DNA from: Massilia sp. BJB1822 | Lineage (GTDB): Bacteria; Pseudomonadota; Gammaproteobacteria; Burkholderiales; Burkholderiaceae_D | DNA: 64,000 nucleotides | Assembly: GCF_013369485.1 (NCBI RefSeq) | Contig: NZ_JABWEB010000001.1 | Coordinates: 248,001 to 312,000 of the forward strand | Direction of reading: 5' to 3' | Part shown: piece after piece, positions 6,982 to 16,220 of the stretch | How the letters are laid out: each line of letters begins with the position of its first letter | How positions within the stretch are numbered: position 1 is the first letter of the stretch | The notes under the pieces: generated by a model | What the model saw: the letters and a program-made list of their open reading frames with translations, nothing else | What the model was told of the DNA's origin: nothing | Databases searched by the model: none | Made by a program: the position numbers and the translations under genes

Positions 6982-8283
6982 ATGAACCGCCTGTTCCGCC
7001 GCTTTGCCGTGCTGGTGACGCTGTCGATCAGCGTGGCGGCCGTTATCGCCTATTTCGTCATGAGCTGGCTGTTCGGCGACCCGCAGGAAAGCATCGCGCG
7101 GCGCCAGGCGGCGGGCCAGATTTTTCTGCTCGAGCAGTATGTCGACCAGGCGCCTGCCGACGAGTGGCTGGGACGCCTGAACAAGGTGCGCGAAGTGTCC
7201 GAGGTGCGCTTCGACCTGCTGCCGCTGGCGGCGGCGCGCCAGTTGCTGCCGGCCGGCACCCGCGCCGCCTTCGAGCGCGGCGAGGTGGTGATCGACGTGC
7301 GCAACAAGGCCTTCCTGCGCCGCGTCGACCTGAGCGGCGACCGCTATATCGGCAGCAACGAAGAAGCCATCCACGCCCAGGATTTGCCGATCGATGTCGG
7401 CCTGGCGCTGAAGATGGAGGCGGTGCGCTATCTGATCGTGGCGCTGGTAGTGCTGGTGCCGATTGCCGTCTGGTCGCGCGCGCACTGGCGCTCGCTGCAA
7501 AAGCTGGCGCAGATGGCCGATGACTTCGGCCAGGGCCAGTTGGCGGCGCGCGTGCATCTGCCGGCCAGCGAAGCAATCCATCCGCTGGCCGAGCGCTTCA
7601 ACCATATGGCCGAACGCATCGAGCGCCTGCTCGACGCGCAAAGCAGCTTGCTGCATTCGGTCTCGCATGAAATCCGCACGCCGATCGCGCGCCTGGAATT
7701 CGCGCTGGAACTGCTGCGCGACGCGGCCCAGTCGCCGGCGCTGGAAGAACGCATCGCCGCCATGGAGGGCGATCTGCAGGAGCTGAACCAGCTGGTCAGC
7801 GAGCTGCTGGGCATGATCCGCATGGGCGACCAGCCGCTCAAGCGCGAGCGCTTCGACCTGGCCGAGACCTTGCGCAGCGTGGCCGATTCGCTGCCGCCCG
7901 CCGCCCCCGCCCTCGACGTGCTGGTGGCCGACAATGTGGACAGCTATCGCGGCGACCGCCGCCTGCTGCTGCGCGCCGTCTGCAATCTGATGCGCAATGC
8001 GCAAAAGTATGCGGCAACGCGGGTGGCGCTGTCGGCGGCGCGCCGCCTGGATGGCGTGCGCATCGTGGTCGAGGACGATGGTCCCGGCATTCCGGAAGCG
8101 GAGCGCGAGAAAATATTCGATCCCTTCTATCGCCTGGACCGCAGCCGCGACCGCAGCACCGGCGGCTTTGGTCTGGGCCTGTCGATCGCGCGCAAGGCCA
8201 TCGAGCTGCATGGCGGCGACATCGCGGTGGACAGCTCGCCCATGGGCGGCGCGCGCTTCACCATCCGCCTGCCGACCGACTAA
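6982..8283 (+). CDS. Sensor histidine kinase, RstB-like
   Basis: A 433-residue membrane kinase. One N-terminal transmembrane helix (about 8-30), a periplasmic region of roughly 115 residues, a second helix (VRYLIVALVVLVPIAVW), a HAMP segment, the H-box SVSHEIRTP with His229, an N-box around NLMRNAQKY, then DDGPGIP and the G2 box GGFGLGLSI. The order and the DRSRDRSTGG segment match E. coli RstB. The partner regulator is at 3590, outside a shared operon but with a shared promoter motif. The stop overlaps the stop of the convergent BrkB-family gene by 4 bases. Confidence 0.88.
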   Translation: MNRLFRRFAVLVTLSISVAAVIAYFVMSWLFGDPQESIARRQAAGQIFLLEQYVDQAPADEWLGRLNKVREVSEVRFDLLPLAAARQLLPAGTRAAFERGEVVIDVRNKAFLRRVDLSGDRYIGSNEEAIHAQDLPIDVGLALKMEAVRYLIVALVVLVPIAVWSRAHWRSLQKLAQMADDFGQGQLAARVHLPASEAIHPLAERFNHMAERIERLLDAQSSLLHSVSHEIRTPIARLEFALELLRDAAQSPALEERIAAMEGDLQELNQLVSELLGMIRMGDQPLKRERFDLAETLRSVADSLPPAAPALDVLVADNVDSYRGDRRLLLRAVCNLMRNAQKYAATRVALSAARRLDGVRIVVEDDGPGIPEAEREKIFDPFYRLDRSRDRSTGGFGLGLSIARKAIELHGGDIAVDSSPMGGARFTIRLPTD

Positions 8284-9185
8284 GCCCGCTCCAGCGCCGC
8301 CAGGCGGCCGCCATCGCCCGCCACGCATTCGTATTCGGCGATGACCTGGGCGCCGAAGAGCAGCAGGGTGGCGCCGATCTCCAGGCTGAACATGACGACG
8401 ATGGCCGTGGTCAGCGAGCCATACACCACATTCACCTGCGATAGGGTACTGAAGTACCAGACCAGCAGATGACGCGCAATCTCCCACAGCATGGCCGCCG
8501 TGGCGCCGCCCAGCAAAGCGTGCTGCCACGACAGGCGTCCGACCGGCATCACCATATAGATGGAGCTGAGCAGCAGCACCTCGCCCGCCATGCCGAGCAA
8601 ATACAGCAGCACGCCGGACAGGCCGTTGAGCGACCACACATGGCCGAACAGGCGCACATTCTCCTCGCCGATCACTTGCAGGCTGCCCGCCACCAGGGTG
8701 ACGACCAGGGCGCCGATGCCCAGCGAAAGGATGTAGCAGTAAGGCAGGATGGCGGAGATCAGGTAATGGCGCCGCCGCACTTCGGCGCGGTGGATGAAGA
8801 TCACGCACATGGCGCTTTCCAGCACGGAGAAGGCGAGCGAGCTGAAAAACAGCATGGTCAGCACCAGCACGCCGCCGATCAGGTCGCGGTGCTGCAGGAA
8901 GTGGGCGATCTCGGTCACGATGGCACGCGACTGTCCGGGCAATAGCCATTCGAGGTAGCGGCCCATGGTGGTCAGCAGCTCGGCCTGATCGATCACATGG
9001 GACAGGGCCACCACGACCAGCATCAGCAGCGGCACCAGGGACAGCAGCGAATAATAGGCGACGGCGCCCGCCAGCAGCAGCCCTTGATTGGCGCGGAAAC
9101 CACGCAGGCATTGCAGCACAAAATGCAAGGGATGGCTGGCCACATAGGCAACGGCCTTGCGGTTGAAGATGGCCATGCGGCCCAT
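8280..9185 (-). CDS. YihY/BrkB family inner-membrane protein
   Basis: A 301-residue protein with about six hydrophobic helices. The family region is GFRANQGLLLAGAVAYYSLLSLVPLLMLV, continuing through LVLTMLFFSSLAFSVLE, LSLGIGALVVTLV and AIVVMFSLEIGATLLLFGAQVIAEY. The family was once annotated as ribonuclease BN, which is wrong; its function is unknown and transport has been proposed. A second in-frame ATG lies three codons downstream (9176). The gene stands alone, tail-to-tail with the kinase gene. Confidence 0.85.
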   Translation of the reverse strand: MGRMAIFNRKAVAYVASHPLHFVLQCLRGFRANQGLLLAGAVAYYSLLSLVPLLMLVVVALSHVIDQAELLTTMGRYLEWLLPGQSRAIVTEIAHFLQHRDLIGGVLVLTMLFFSSLAFSVLESAMCVIFIHRAEVRRRHYLISAILPYCYILSLGIGALVVTLVAGSLQVIGEENVRLFGHVWSLNGLSGVLLYLLGMAGEVLLLSSIYMVMPVGRLSWQHALLGGATAAMLWEIARHLLVWYFSTLSQVNVVYGSLTTAIVVMFSLEIGATLLLFGAQVIAEYECVAGDGGRLAALERA

Positions 9186-9288
9186 TCTACCGAACTGCCT
9201 GGGCTATTGATGCAAGATACGCGGACAAGCGTAACATGGCCCTCTACCGGCGGGCACCGGACATCGGCATGGGTCCGAAGGACATGCA

Positions 9289-9798
9289 ATGCAGGAAAAG
9301 AAAAAACAAAAGACCTCATGGAAGGAGATTGGCCATCCGGACCTTCGTGACCTGCCCCCTTCGAGGAGACTTCCAGACCAGGAGGTAATACGCGCTGGAG
9401 AGTCAGCCGATGCTGCCCTGACGATCTTGGAACACCACTTGGGCTTTGTAGAGGAGAGTCTCGTCCAAATTGAAATTGAAACACCCGTAGGTGTCGCGAT
9501 TATTGAACGATCAAACTTGCGCCATATCGTCGAGAAGCGCCAGGAAGCACGCGAGCGTTACGTTAAGTATGCGATGGCAACTATGCTGGATCCATTTGAG
9601 GTATGGCTAGTCGAGTATGCGGATGAGGGCGGAAATGAAGAGCTGCGGAACGTGTACATCGGCGCTTTTCAGGGAAAGAAACAGATGCTCGTAGTGTTCA
9701 TCGATGCAAACGGCAGAGTTCTTTGGAACTTCATGCATGGAGATAGCAAAGCCCTCAATAAGCATCGGCATGGCGAGTGCATCTACAGCCGCCTATAA
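9289..9798 (+). CDS. Orphan protein with PBECR2-type phage nuclease fold
   Basis: A 169-residue protein, visibly less GC-rich than its neighbours. The C-terminal half (RHIVEKRQEARERYVKYA, DPFEVWLVEY, NVYIGAF, VLWNFMHGD, HRHGECIYSRL) resembles the Barnase/EndoU/ColicinE5-D/RelE-like nuclease domain normally found at the C-terminus of phage Mu-type head morphogenesis proteins. Here the domain is almost the whole protein and no phage gene is near. The conserved Arg/His/Asn residues are candidate catalytic residues. GAAGGA at 9277-9282 gives a well-placed ribosome site. There is no adjacent immunity gene I can see. It is probably a horizontally acquired remnant or a stand-alone effector. Confidence 0.6.
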   Translation: MQEKKKQKTSWKEIGHPDLRDLPPSRRLPDQEVIRAGESADAALTILEHHLGFVEESLVQIEIETPVGVAIIERSNLRHIVEKRQEARERYVKYAMATMLDPFEVWLVEYADEGGNEELRNVYIGAFQGKKQMLVVFIDANGRVLWNFMHGDSKALNKHRHGECIYSRL

Positions 9799-9804
9799 AA
9801 GTAA

Positions 9805-9825
9805 AGGCAAGCATTTCGCTTGCCT
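9805..9825 (+). terminator. Hairpin after the orphan nuclease gene
   Basis: An 8-bp stem, AGGCAAGC / GCTTGCCT, with a 5-base loop lies 7 bases after the stop. No T-run follows, so termination efficiency is doubtful. The rest of the gap to 9994 holds a further perfect inverted repeat, AACTAGCT (9909-9916) / AGCTAGTT (9933-9940), and no gene that I see. Confidence 0.4.
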
Positions 9826-9994
9826 CGACTTGCTTGTTGTTGACCCTGTGCAGCGCAGGGGAAGAGGTCTCACACGGCACGAATTCCGGGGCATCTGTGG
9901 TGTTCCTCAACTAGCTATCGCCCTCCCGGAGCAGCTAGTTTCGCGCTCTTCGTCTGAAATTATACCCCCCAAATACACCCAGCACTGCGCGCAT

Positions 9995-10029
9995 AAAAAA
10001 ACGGCGGCACCGTCAGGGAGTGCCGCCGT
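9995..10029 (-). terminator. Rho-independent terminator of the TonB receptor gene
   Basis: A 9-bp stem, ACGGCGGCA (10001-10009) / TGCCGCCGT (10021-10029), with a run of A on the + strand at its left edge. Read on the minus strand it is a hairpin followed by a T-run, 37 bases after the receptor stop codon. Confidence 0.8.
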
Positions 10030-10065
10030 AAAGGGCAGAACCAGCGTACAGGGGCTGGTCTCAGA

Positions 10066-12825
10066 CTACATGAACTTGTACTTCAGCAGAATGGACAGGG
10101 CGCGGCCGCGTGGATCGGCTACGCGGGGATCCCAGCCGGCGCCCACCACTTCGTCCACATTATGGGCGGTGAACGGCGGCTCCTTGTCGAACAGGTTTTG
10201 GATGCCGACCGTCAGCGTGGTGTTGCGGAAGCCGGTGTAGGTGGCCGACAGATCATATTTGGCGTAGTGCTTCACATGCGGTTCGAAGCCCGCCGGCGGC
10301 GCGCTCTTGCCGCCGTTCGGCAGCTGGTCGGCATAGCCGGACGAATAATTCTGCGTCAGCATGGCGCTCCATTCGCCTTTGGAAATACGGATATTGGCGT
10401 TGTGGCGCCAGCGCAGGTACACGTCGCGCGTGGAGAATTTGCCGACCAGCTCCTTGTAAGGCTGGCCTTCGAATTCGGCGAACTTGAAGCTTTTCAGCCA
10501 GGTTCCATCGAGCTTGGCGCTCCATTTATAGCCGCCGTCAAACTTGCCGTCGGCGTTCAGACCGATGTCCAGGCCGCGCGTTTTCAGGCCGGCGGCATTG
10601 ATCCAGCCGGCTTCCACATGGTCGATCACGCCGGAGGCGTCGCGCACGATGTACTGCGGCAGATACTGCCAGTTGTTCAGCACCACTTGCGGCGTGCGGT
10701 TCAGGATGCGGTTCTCGATATTGATGGCCCAGAAATCGAAGGAGGCGGAGAAGCCGTCGATGGGCGCGAGCACCATGCCCAGCGTGCCTTGCTTGGACGT
10801 TTCGGGCACCAGCGATGGATTGCCGCCGGTGTTGTAGGCCAGGCGCGGGATGGCGCAATAGGCCGGATCGCCCGGGTGTTTGGGGCAGCCTTCCTGGTCG
10901 ATCACGCCGTTCGGCAGTTCCTGCGACAGGCGCGCCGAACCAAGCTGCACGAAGCTGGGCGCGAGGAAGCCCTTGTTGGCCGAACCGCGGAACAGCAGGC
11001 TGGCGGTGGGCTGGTAGCGGAAGGAGATTTTCGGATTGGTGGTGGCGCCAAACACGCTGTAGTGGTCGCGGCGCACGGCCAGCTGCACCTCCAAATCCTT
11101 CAGCACCGGCACCAGCAGCTCGGCGTAGACGGCCTTCACATTGCGGCTGGCATCGCGCAGCGCACCATTGCCGGGCGCGAGGAAGACGGTGGTGGCATCG
11201 ATGTCCTGCTCGAAGCTGTAGGTTTCGCGGCGCAGATCGAAACCGGCGGCCATCGACAGCGCGCCGGCCGGCAGCTGATAAATCTCGCCCGAGATGGCGC
11301 CATCGAGCTGGGTCATGGTGGTTTTGCCATGCTGCAGGGCGCCGCGGAACTTGGCCGCTTCCAGCAGGGCCGCGGCTTCCGGCGTCTGGCCTTGGCCTGG
11401 ACCGGCCCACAGATTGACCTTGCCGCTGCCCAGCAGGGCATTCAGCTTGTCGGTATAGGCATAACCGTCCAGCAGCGACACCTTGGTGGTGTTCTCGGCG
11501 CGCGACAGGCCCAGTTTGTAATCGTATTTATCCCACAGCACGCCCTCGGCGCCGACCAGCACGCGCGCATCCTCGCCGACGATCTGCTGGATGCGGCGGC
11601 CCAGATCGGAGGCGCGCCATTTGTAGAGAATCTGCTTGCTGCGGTCGAAGCCCGGCACGATGCCGGTCAAGTCCTGGTAGTAAGGGCCGTTGACCGGATA
11701 GGCATTGCCGGCCTTGAAGGAAGCCTGCACCTGGACCGGCGTCAGCTCGCCGGTGGCCTTGGTGTGCGAACCCAGGACTTCGGCGAACAGCTTGTGGTCA
11801 GGGCTGATCTGCCAGGTGGCGCGCGACACGCCATTGGTGCGCTCGACCGGGAAGGACATCAGGTAATCCGAACCGTAGTCGTAGGCGCAGGAATATTTGG
11901 TGCGGGTGATGGGCGTGACGTTCGGCCACAGCGCGGAGGCGTATTGCGACATGCCGGGAAGGGAGTCGCATTTGCCCTGGAAGCTGAGCAGGTTCGCCTG
12001 CAGATACTTGGTCGGATCGCCCGGCATAGTGAAGCCCGTGCCGAGGGCCGAACCGGTATCGGCCAGCTGCGTGGCGTAAGGCGTGCCGGTGCTGTCGGGC
12101 GAGAGGCCGCGCCAAGGCTGGTAGCCGTTGGAGAAGCCGCGCTGGCGCGAATCGAGCTTGTCGTTGTTGTCGTGGGTGATGCTGGCCATGATGTTGAAGC
12201 CCTGGTCCAGCAGCGAGCCGTAGCCGGCCAGCAGGGACACGCGGCGTTCCATGCCGCCGCCCGCCTCGGTGCCGTTCAGGGTGGTGGACAATTCCAGCCC
12301 CTGGTAATCGGTCTTCAGGATGAAGTTGATCACGCCGCCGATGGCGTCCGTGCCATAGATGGCGGAAGCGCCATCCTTCAGGATTTCAATGCGGGAGATG
12401 GCGCCCAGCGGGATCGAGTTCAGGTCCACCGCCTTGCCGCTGGCGCCATGGTTGCCGACGCGGCGGCCATTCAGCAGCACCAGGGTGGCGTTCGGACCCA
12501 GGCCGCGCAGCGAGGCGAAGGCCGCGCCGCCGGAGACACGGTCGGCATCGGCGCCGAAAACGTTATTCCCCGAAGTCATATTGTCCGCGCCCACGCCATT
12601 GGCGGAGATGGTGCGCATCAGCTGGTCGGTGCTGGTGATGCCGGCCTTTTCGATGGCGTCGAAGCTGATGGTCTGCACCGGCAAGGCGCCTTCGCGCGCC
12701 ACGCGCTTGATGCTGCTGCCGGTGATTTCCACGCGCTGCATGCTCTGCGGCGCCGCCACCTGGGCCATGGCCGGACTCACTACCCCAATCAGCGCCATCA
12801 TCTGCGCCAGCTGCTTTACCTTCAC
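10066..12825 (-). CDS. TonB-dependent outer-membrane receptor
   Basis: A 919-residue receptor. A signal peptide (KQLAQMMALIGVVSPAMA) is followed by a short TonB-box region (QRVEITGSSIKR), a plug domain (LRGLGPNATLVLLNGRRV, VDLNSIPLGAISRIEILKDGASAIYGTDAIGGVINFI) and a long beta-barrel. The GTG at 12825 is chosen because GGGAGAGG lies just upstream; an ATG nine codons earlier lacks one. The protein ends KYKFM, so the usual terminal aromatic is followed by an extra Met. Large receptors of this type import peptides, sugars or siderophores; the neighbouring peptide-binding protein gene suggests oligopeptides, but this is inference. The 141-base upstream gap has the inverted pair TTACTAAA (12861-12868) / TTTAGTAA (12940-12947). 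Confidence 0.88.
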   Translation of the reverse strand: MKVKQLAQMMALIGVVSPAMAQVAAPQSMQRVEITGSSIKRVAREGALPVQTISFDAIEKAGITSTDQLMRTISANGVGADNMTSGNNVFGADADRVSGGAAFASLRGLGPNATLVLLNGRRVGNHGASGKAVDLNSIPLGAISRIEILKDGASAIYGTDAIGGVINFILKTDYQGLELSTTLNGTEAGGGMERRVSLLAGYGSLLDQGFNIMASITHDNNDKLDSRQRGFSNGYQPWRGLSPDSTGTPYATQLADTGSALGTGFTMPGDPTKYLQANLLSFQGKCDSLPGMSQYASALWPNVTPITRTKYSCAYDYGSDYLMSFPVERTNGVSRATWQISPDHKLFAEVLGSHTKATGELTPVQVQASFKAGNAYPVNGPYYQDLTGIVPGFDRSKQILYKWRASDLGRRIQQIVGEDARVLVGAEGVLWDKYDYKLGLSRAENTTKVSLLDGYAYTDKLNALLGSGKVNLWAGPGQGQTPEAAALLEAAKFRGALQHGKTTMTQLDGAISGEIYQLPAGALSMAAGFDLRRETYSFEQDIDATTVFLAPGNGALRDASRNVKAVYAELLVPVLKDLEVQLAVRRDHYSVFGATTNPKISFRYQPTASLLFRGSANKGFLAPSFVQLGSARLSQELPNGVIDQEGCPKHPGDPAYCAIPRLAYNTGGNPSLVPETSKQGTLGMVLAPIDGFSASFDFWAINIENRILNRTPQVVLNNWQYLPQYIVRDASGVIDHVEAGWINAAGLKTRGLDIGLNADGKFDGGYKWSAKLDGTWLKSFKFAEFEGQPYKELVGKFSTRDVYLRWRHNANIRISKGEWSAMLTQNYSSGYADQLPNGGKSAPPAGFEPHVKHYAKYDLSATYTGFRNTTLTVGIQNLFDKEPPFTAHNVDEVVGAGWDPRVADPRGRALSILLKYKFM

Positions 12826-12966
12826 AAGCCTCTCCCTGTATGCGGATTGCATATTTATTGTTACTAAATTCTTATGAAACCCAGAGTAGCGCGCAGCAAC
12901 TCCCGGTTTCCAATGAAATTCTCTTTTGCAACTATAACTTTTAGTAATGTATGAGTAAATTTCAAT

Positions 12967-14790
12967 TTATTTTGCGCTTTTGCGCGCCCTGCCCGCCTCT
13001 GAGCGCTGCTGCGGGTCCAGGTCCAGATAGCGCCAGTTGCTGAATTCCACCGGGTGGCGCATGTAGTTTTTTAGCCACGGCTGGCGGATATCGGCGGATA
13101 TCGGATGGGTCAGCAAGACCCAGGGGTTGTAGGCATGGATCAGCTGCGCCAGTTCGCGGTACAGCGCGCGCCGCTGCGGCGTATCGCCCATCTGGCGCGC
13201 CTGCTCGTAGCGGCGGTCGTATTCGGGCAGCTTGAAATTGGCGTAGTTGGCGCGGCCGCTATTCGGCCCATACAGCAGCTGGTAGAAGTTATCGCCATCG
13301 GGGAAGTCGGCCACCCAATTGGTCTCGAACATCATCACCTTGCCCAGGCGCGAAGCCTTGATGATCTCGGTCTTCTTGTCGCTCTTGAATTCCACGCGCA
13401 GGCCGATGGCGTTCAGATTCTTGCGCCACAGCTCATCGCGCAGACGGCCCACCATGGAAGGCTCGGTGTGCATCACCAGCGTCAGCGGGCTGCCATCGGG
13501 ACGAGTGCGGAAGCCGTCCTTGCCCTTGCGGTAGCCGAAGCGGTCCAGCAGGGCGCGCGCCAGCACCGGGTTGTAGCTGACCGGGCTGCGGTAGCTCGGG
13601 TCGTAACCCAGCACATTCGGCGGCAGCGGGGTCTGGGCCGCCAGGGCCAGGCCTTTTTTCAGCAAGGCGATATCCTCGCCGCTGTTGTAGCCGAGGGCGA
13701 TGGCGCGGCGCAGCGCAACCTGCGCCTTGCCATAGCCGCCGATCACCGGGTCGTCCATATTCATCCACATATAGTAGGTCTGCAGCACCGGGAAGGGCAT
13801 CAGCTGCATGCCGCGCCGCGCCAGCTCGGGTTTCAGCACGGGCTGCGATGAATCCGGGTCGAGCACCATATCGCGCAAGGATTCGGGCACCTGCTCGATG
13901 AAGTCGAATTCGCCGTTCAGGAAGCCCAGCACGCGAGACTGGTATTCCTCCATGATCTTCACTTCGATCTTGTCCAGCAGCGGCAAGCGCTTGCCTTCCA
14001 GCCCTGCCGCGATGGCGCGGCAGGCCGGATCGGCACCGGAACCGGGAGCGGCATGAAAGACGGTGGGACGGAAGCCGGGATTGGCCAGCAGCGTGATCTT
14101 GTCGCTATGCTTCCATTCGCCGATCATGAAGGGGCCGCTGCCGACCGGATGGTTGCCGACCTGGCTGCCGTAGGCCTCGGCCACTTCGCGCGCCACCACG
14201 CCGCTGGCGGGCAGGGCCAGATAGAAGAGGAAGCTGGCATCCGGCGCCTTGAGGCGGATGCGCAGGGTGTACTTATCCAGCGCCTGCAGGCCGGGGATGG
14301 GGCTGTCGTAGCTGAAATCGCGGCGCAGTGCCTCGTCGCCGACGATCTTGTCCTCGAACAGGAAGACCCAGGGCGATTTCAGTGCCGGGTCGTACAGGCG
14401 CTTCAGGCTATACACATAGTCCTGGGCCGTGACCTCGCGCGGCTGGCCCTTGAAGGCCGCATCGGGCGTGAAGTGGATGCCGGGCTGCAGGTGGAAGGTA
14501 TAGGTGGTGCCCGCCGCATCCACCTCGGGCATGGCGCGCAGGGTGTTGGGCTGGAGCTTGACCGGGCGCGCCAGATAGTCGTAGCGCAGCATGGGATCGA
14601 ACAGGTTTTCCAGCAAGGTGAGGCTGGCCACGTCGGAGGCCACGGCCGGGTCCAGCCCCGTCTCGCCGGTGGAGAGGAAGGCGTGCAAGACCTTGGGTGG
14701 ATCGTTGGCCGCAGTGGCGAAAGGCGCAGCATAGGCCGCGAACAGGACGAGCGACGCGGCGGCCAGCCCGGTTTTCCAGAGAATCTTCAT
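12967..14790 (-). CDS. ABC transporter substrate-binding protein, peptide family (SBP_bac_5)
   Basis: A 607-residue periplasmic binding protein with signal peptide MKILWKTGLAAASLVLFAAY, cleaved near FATA. Family features include TGETGLDPAVASDVAS, LLENLFDPML, YTFHLQPGIHF, the domain-linking NHPVGSGPFMIGEW and the C-terminal NPWVLLTHP. No permease or ATPase genes are nearby, so it must work with components encoded elsewhere. An in-frame ATG at 14832 gives a worse N-terminus. Proteins of this family bind oligopeptides, murein peptides or D-Ala-D-Ala; the position next to peptidoglycan genes makes the latter two possible, not shown. Confidence 0.88.
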   Translation of the reverse strand: MKILWKTGLAAASLVLFAAYAAPFATAANDPPKVLHAFLSTGETGLDPAVASDVASLTLLENLFDPMLRYDYLARPVKLQPNTLRAMPEVDAAGTTYTFHLQPGIHFTPDAAFKGQPREVTAQDYVYSLKRLYDPALKSPWVFLFEDKIVGDEALRRDFSYDSPIPGLQALDKYTLRIRLKAPDASFLFYLALPASGVVAREVAEAYGSQVGNHPVGSGPFMIGEWKHSDKITLLANPGFRPTVFHAAPGSGADPACRAIAAGLEGKRLPLLDKIEVKIMEEYQSRVLGFLNGEFDFIEQVPESLRDMVLDPDSSQPVLKPELARRGMQLMPFPVLQTYYMWMNMDDPVIGGYGKAQVALRRAIALGYNSGEDIALLKKGLALAAQTPLPPNVLGYDPSYRSPVSYNPVLARALLDRFGYRKGKDGFRTRPDGSPLTLVMHTEPSMVGRLRDELWRKNLNAIGLRVEFKSDKKTEIIKASRLGKVMMFETNWVADFPDGDNFYQLLYGPNSGRANYANFKLPEYDRRYEQARQMGDTPQRRALYRELAQLIHAYNPWVLLTHPISADIRQPWLKNYMRHPVEFSNWRYLDLDPQQRSEAGRARKSAK

Positions 14791-14968
14791 AGTCGCTTGG
14801 AGGGTGTCAGCCGCAAGAGAATACGCCAGCATGGGCGGACACGCCAGCGCTCTTATGAGTTTTTCTCATGCCCGATTCGCATTCTTTCATCCCGAAAGGC
14901 CGGGCTGGGCCTATACTTTCGCTGCAAAATCGCTCAATCATCTACGTTCTTTCGGAAATCGCGCTTTT

Positions 14969-16207
14969 ATGTCTCTCAATTACATCTGGTCTGGCTTCTT
15001 TCTGGTGGGCTTCGCGGCCGCCCTGGCACAGTGGCTCTTCCTGGGGGATAACGAGATCTTCAAGCGCATCATCGACGGCACATTCGAATCGGCCCGCATG
15101 GGGGTGATGGACATCGCCCTGCCGCTGGCCGGCGTGATGACGCTGTGGCTGGGCATCATGAATATCGGCGAGAAGGCAGGCGTGGTGGGCTGGCTGGCGA
15201 AGGTCATCTCGCCCTTCTTCTCGCGCATCTTCCCCGATGTGCCGAAGGACCATCCGGCCACCGGCCATATGGTGATGAATTTCTCGGCCAACCTGCTGGG
15301 CCTCGACAATGCGGCCACGCCCTTCGGCCTGAAGGCGATGGAAAGCCTGCAGACGCTCAATCCCAACAAGGACGAGGCGAGCAATGCGCAGATCATGTTC
15401 CTGGTGCTGCACACCTCCGGCCTGACCTTGATTCCGCTGGCGATCATGGCGCAGCGCGCGATCCTGGGCGCGGCCGATCCGTCCGACATCTTCATCCCCT
15501 GCATGATCGCCACCTATGTGGCGACGGTGACGGGCATTATCGCGGTGTCGATCCGGCAGCGCATCAATCTGATCAACTCCGTGGTGCTGTCCTGGCTGGG
15601 CGGCATGACGGCGGCCATCGTGGCGCTGATCTGGTATTTCACCCAGTACCTGAACAAGGAACAGATCGAGACCGTGTCCAAGGTGGTCAGCAATCTGGTG
15701 CTGATCGGGGTCATCACCGTGTTCATCGTCGGCGCGCTGCGCAAGAAGGTGAATGTGTACGAAGCCTTTATCGAAGGCGCAAAAGGCGGCATCCAGACTT
15801 CGCTGACCGTGATTCCCTATCTGGTCGGCATGCTGGTGGCGATCAGCGTGATCCGCAATGCGGGCGTGTTCACCTTCGTGGTCGATGGCTTCAACTGGAT
15901 CTTCAGCGCGCTGGGCTTCAACACCGATTTCGTGCCGGCCCTGCCGACCGCGCTGATGAAGCCTTTGAGCGGCAGCGGCTCGAAAGCCATGATGATCGAT
16001 GCGATGAAGACCTATGGCCCGGATTCCTTCGTCGGCCGCCTGTCCTGCATCTTCCAGGGTTCGGCCGACACCACCTTCTACATCGTGGCCCTGTATTTCG
16101 GCTCGGTCGGCATCCGCAAGACGCGCTACGCGATTTCCTGCGGCCTGATCGCGGACCTGGCCGGCGTGATCACGGCGATCGGCGTGGCTTATGTCTTCTT
16201 CGGTTAA
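14969..16207 (+). CDS. SpmA-SpmB fusion, nucleoside-recognition (Gate) domain membrane protein
   Basis: A 412-residue inner-membrane protein made of two Gate-domain halves. The N-terminal half (to about 210) matches SpmA (MNFSANLLGLDNAATPFGLKAM, MFLVLHTSGLTLIP); the C-terminal half matches SpmB (GGIQTSLTVIPYLVGML, ALMKPLSGSGSKAMM, IFQGSADTTFYIVALYFG). In Bacillus these are separate spore-maturation proteins; fusions occur in non-sporulating Gram-negatives and are of unknown transport function. The start is the Met of MSLNYIWSGFF; upstream ATGs in frame lack family similarity. The dacB ribosome site overlaps this stop codon, so the two genes form an operon. Confidence 0.88.
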   Translation: MSLNYIWSGFFLVGFAAALAQWLFLGDNEIFKRIIDGTFESARMGVMDIALPLAGVMTLWLGIMNIGEKAGVVGWLAKVISPFFSRIFPDVPKDHPATGHMVMNFSANLLGLDNAATPFGLKAMESLQTLNPNKDEASNAQIMFLVLHTSGLTLIPLAIMAQRAILGAADPSDIFIPCMIATYVATVTGIIAVSIRQRINLINSVVLSWLGGMTAAIVALIWYFTQYLNKEQIETVSKVVSNLVLIGVITVFIVGALRKKVNVYEAFIEGAKGGIQTSLTVIPYLVGMLVAISVIRNAGVFTFVVDGFNWIFSALGFNTDFVPALPTALMKPLSGSGSKAMMIDAMKTYGPDSFVGRLSCIFQGSADTTFYIVALYFGSVGIRKTRYAISCGLIADLAGVITAIGVAYVFFG

Positions 16208-16220
16208 GGAGGACCGCAGC

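Noticed and set aside
10162..12867. About 900-codon open frame opposite the TonB receptor gene
   Set aside because: Antisense shadow; the receptor on the minus strand has clear plug and barrel motifs and a signal peptide.
12861..12947. TTACTAAA / TTTAGTAA inverted pair as an operator of the TonB receptor
   Set aside because: The arms are 8 bp and 71 bases apart in AT-rich DNA; chance is a sufficient explanation.
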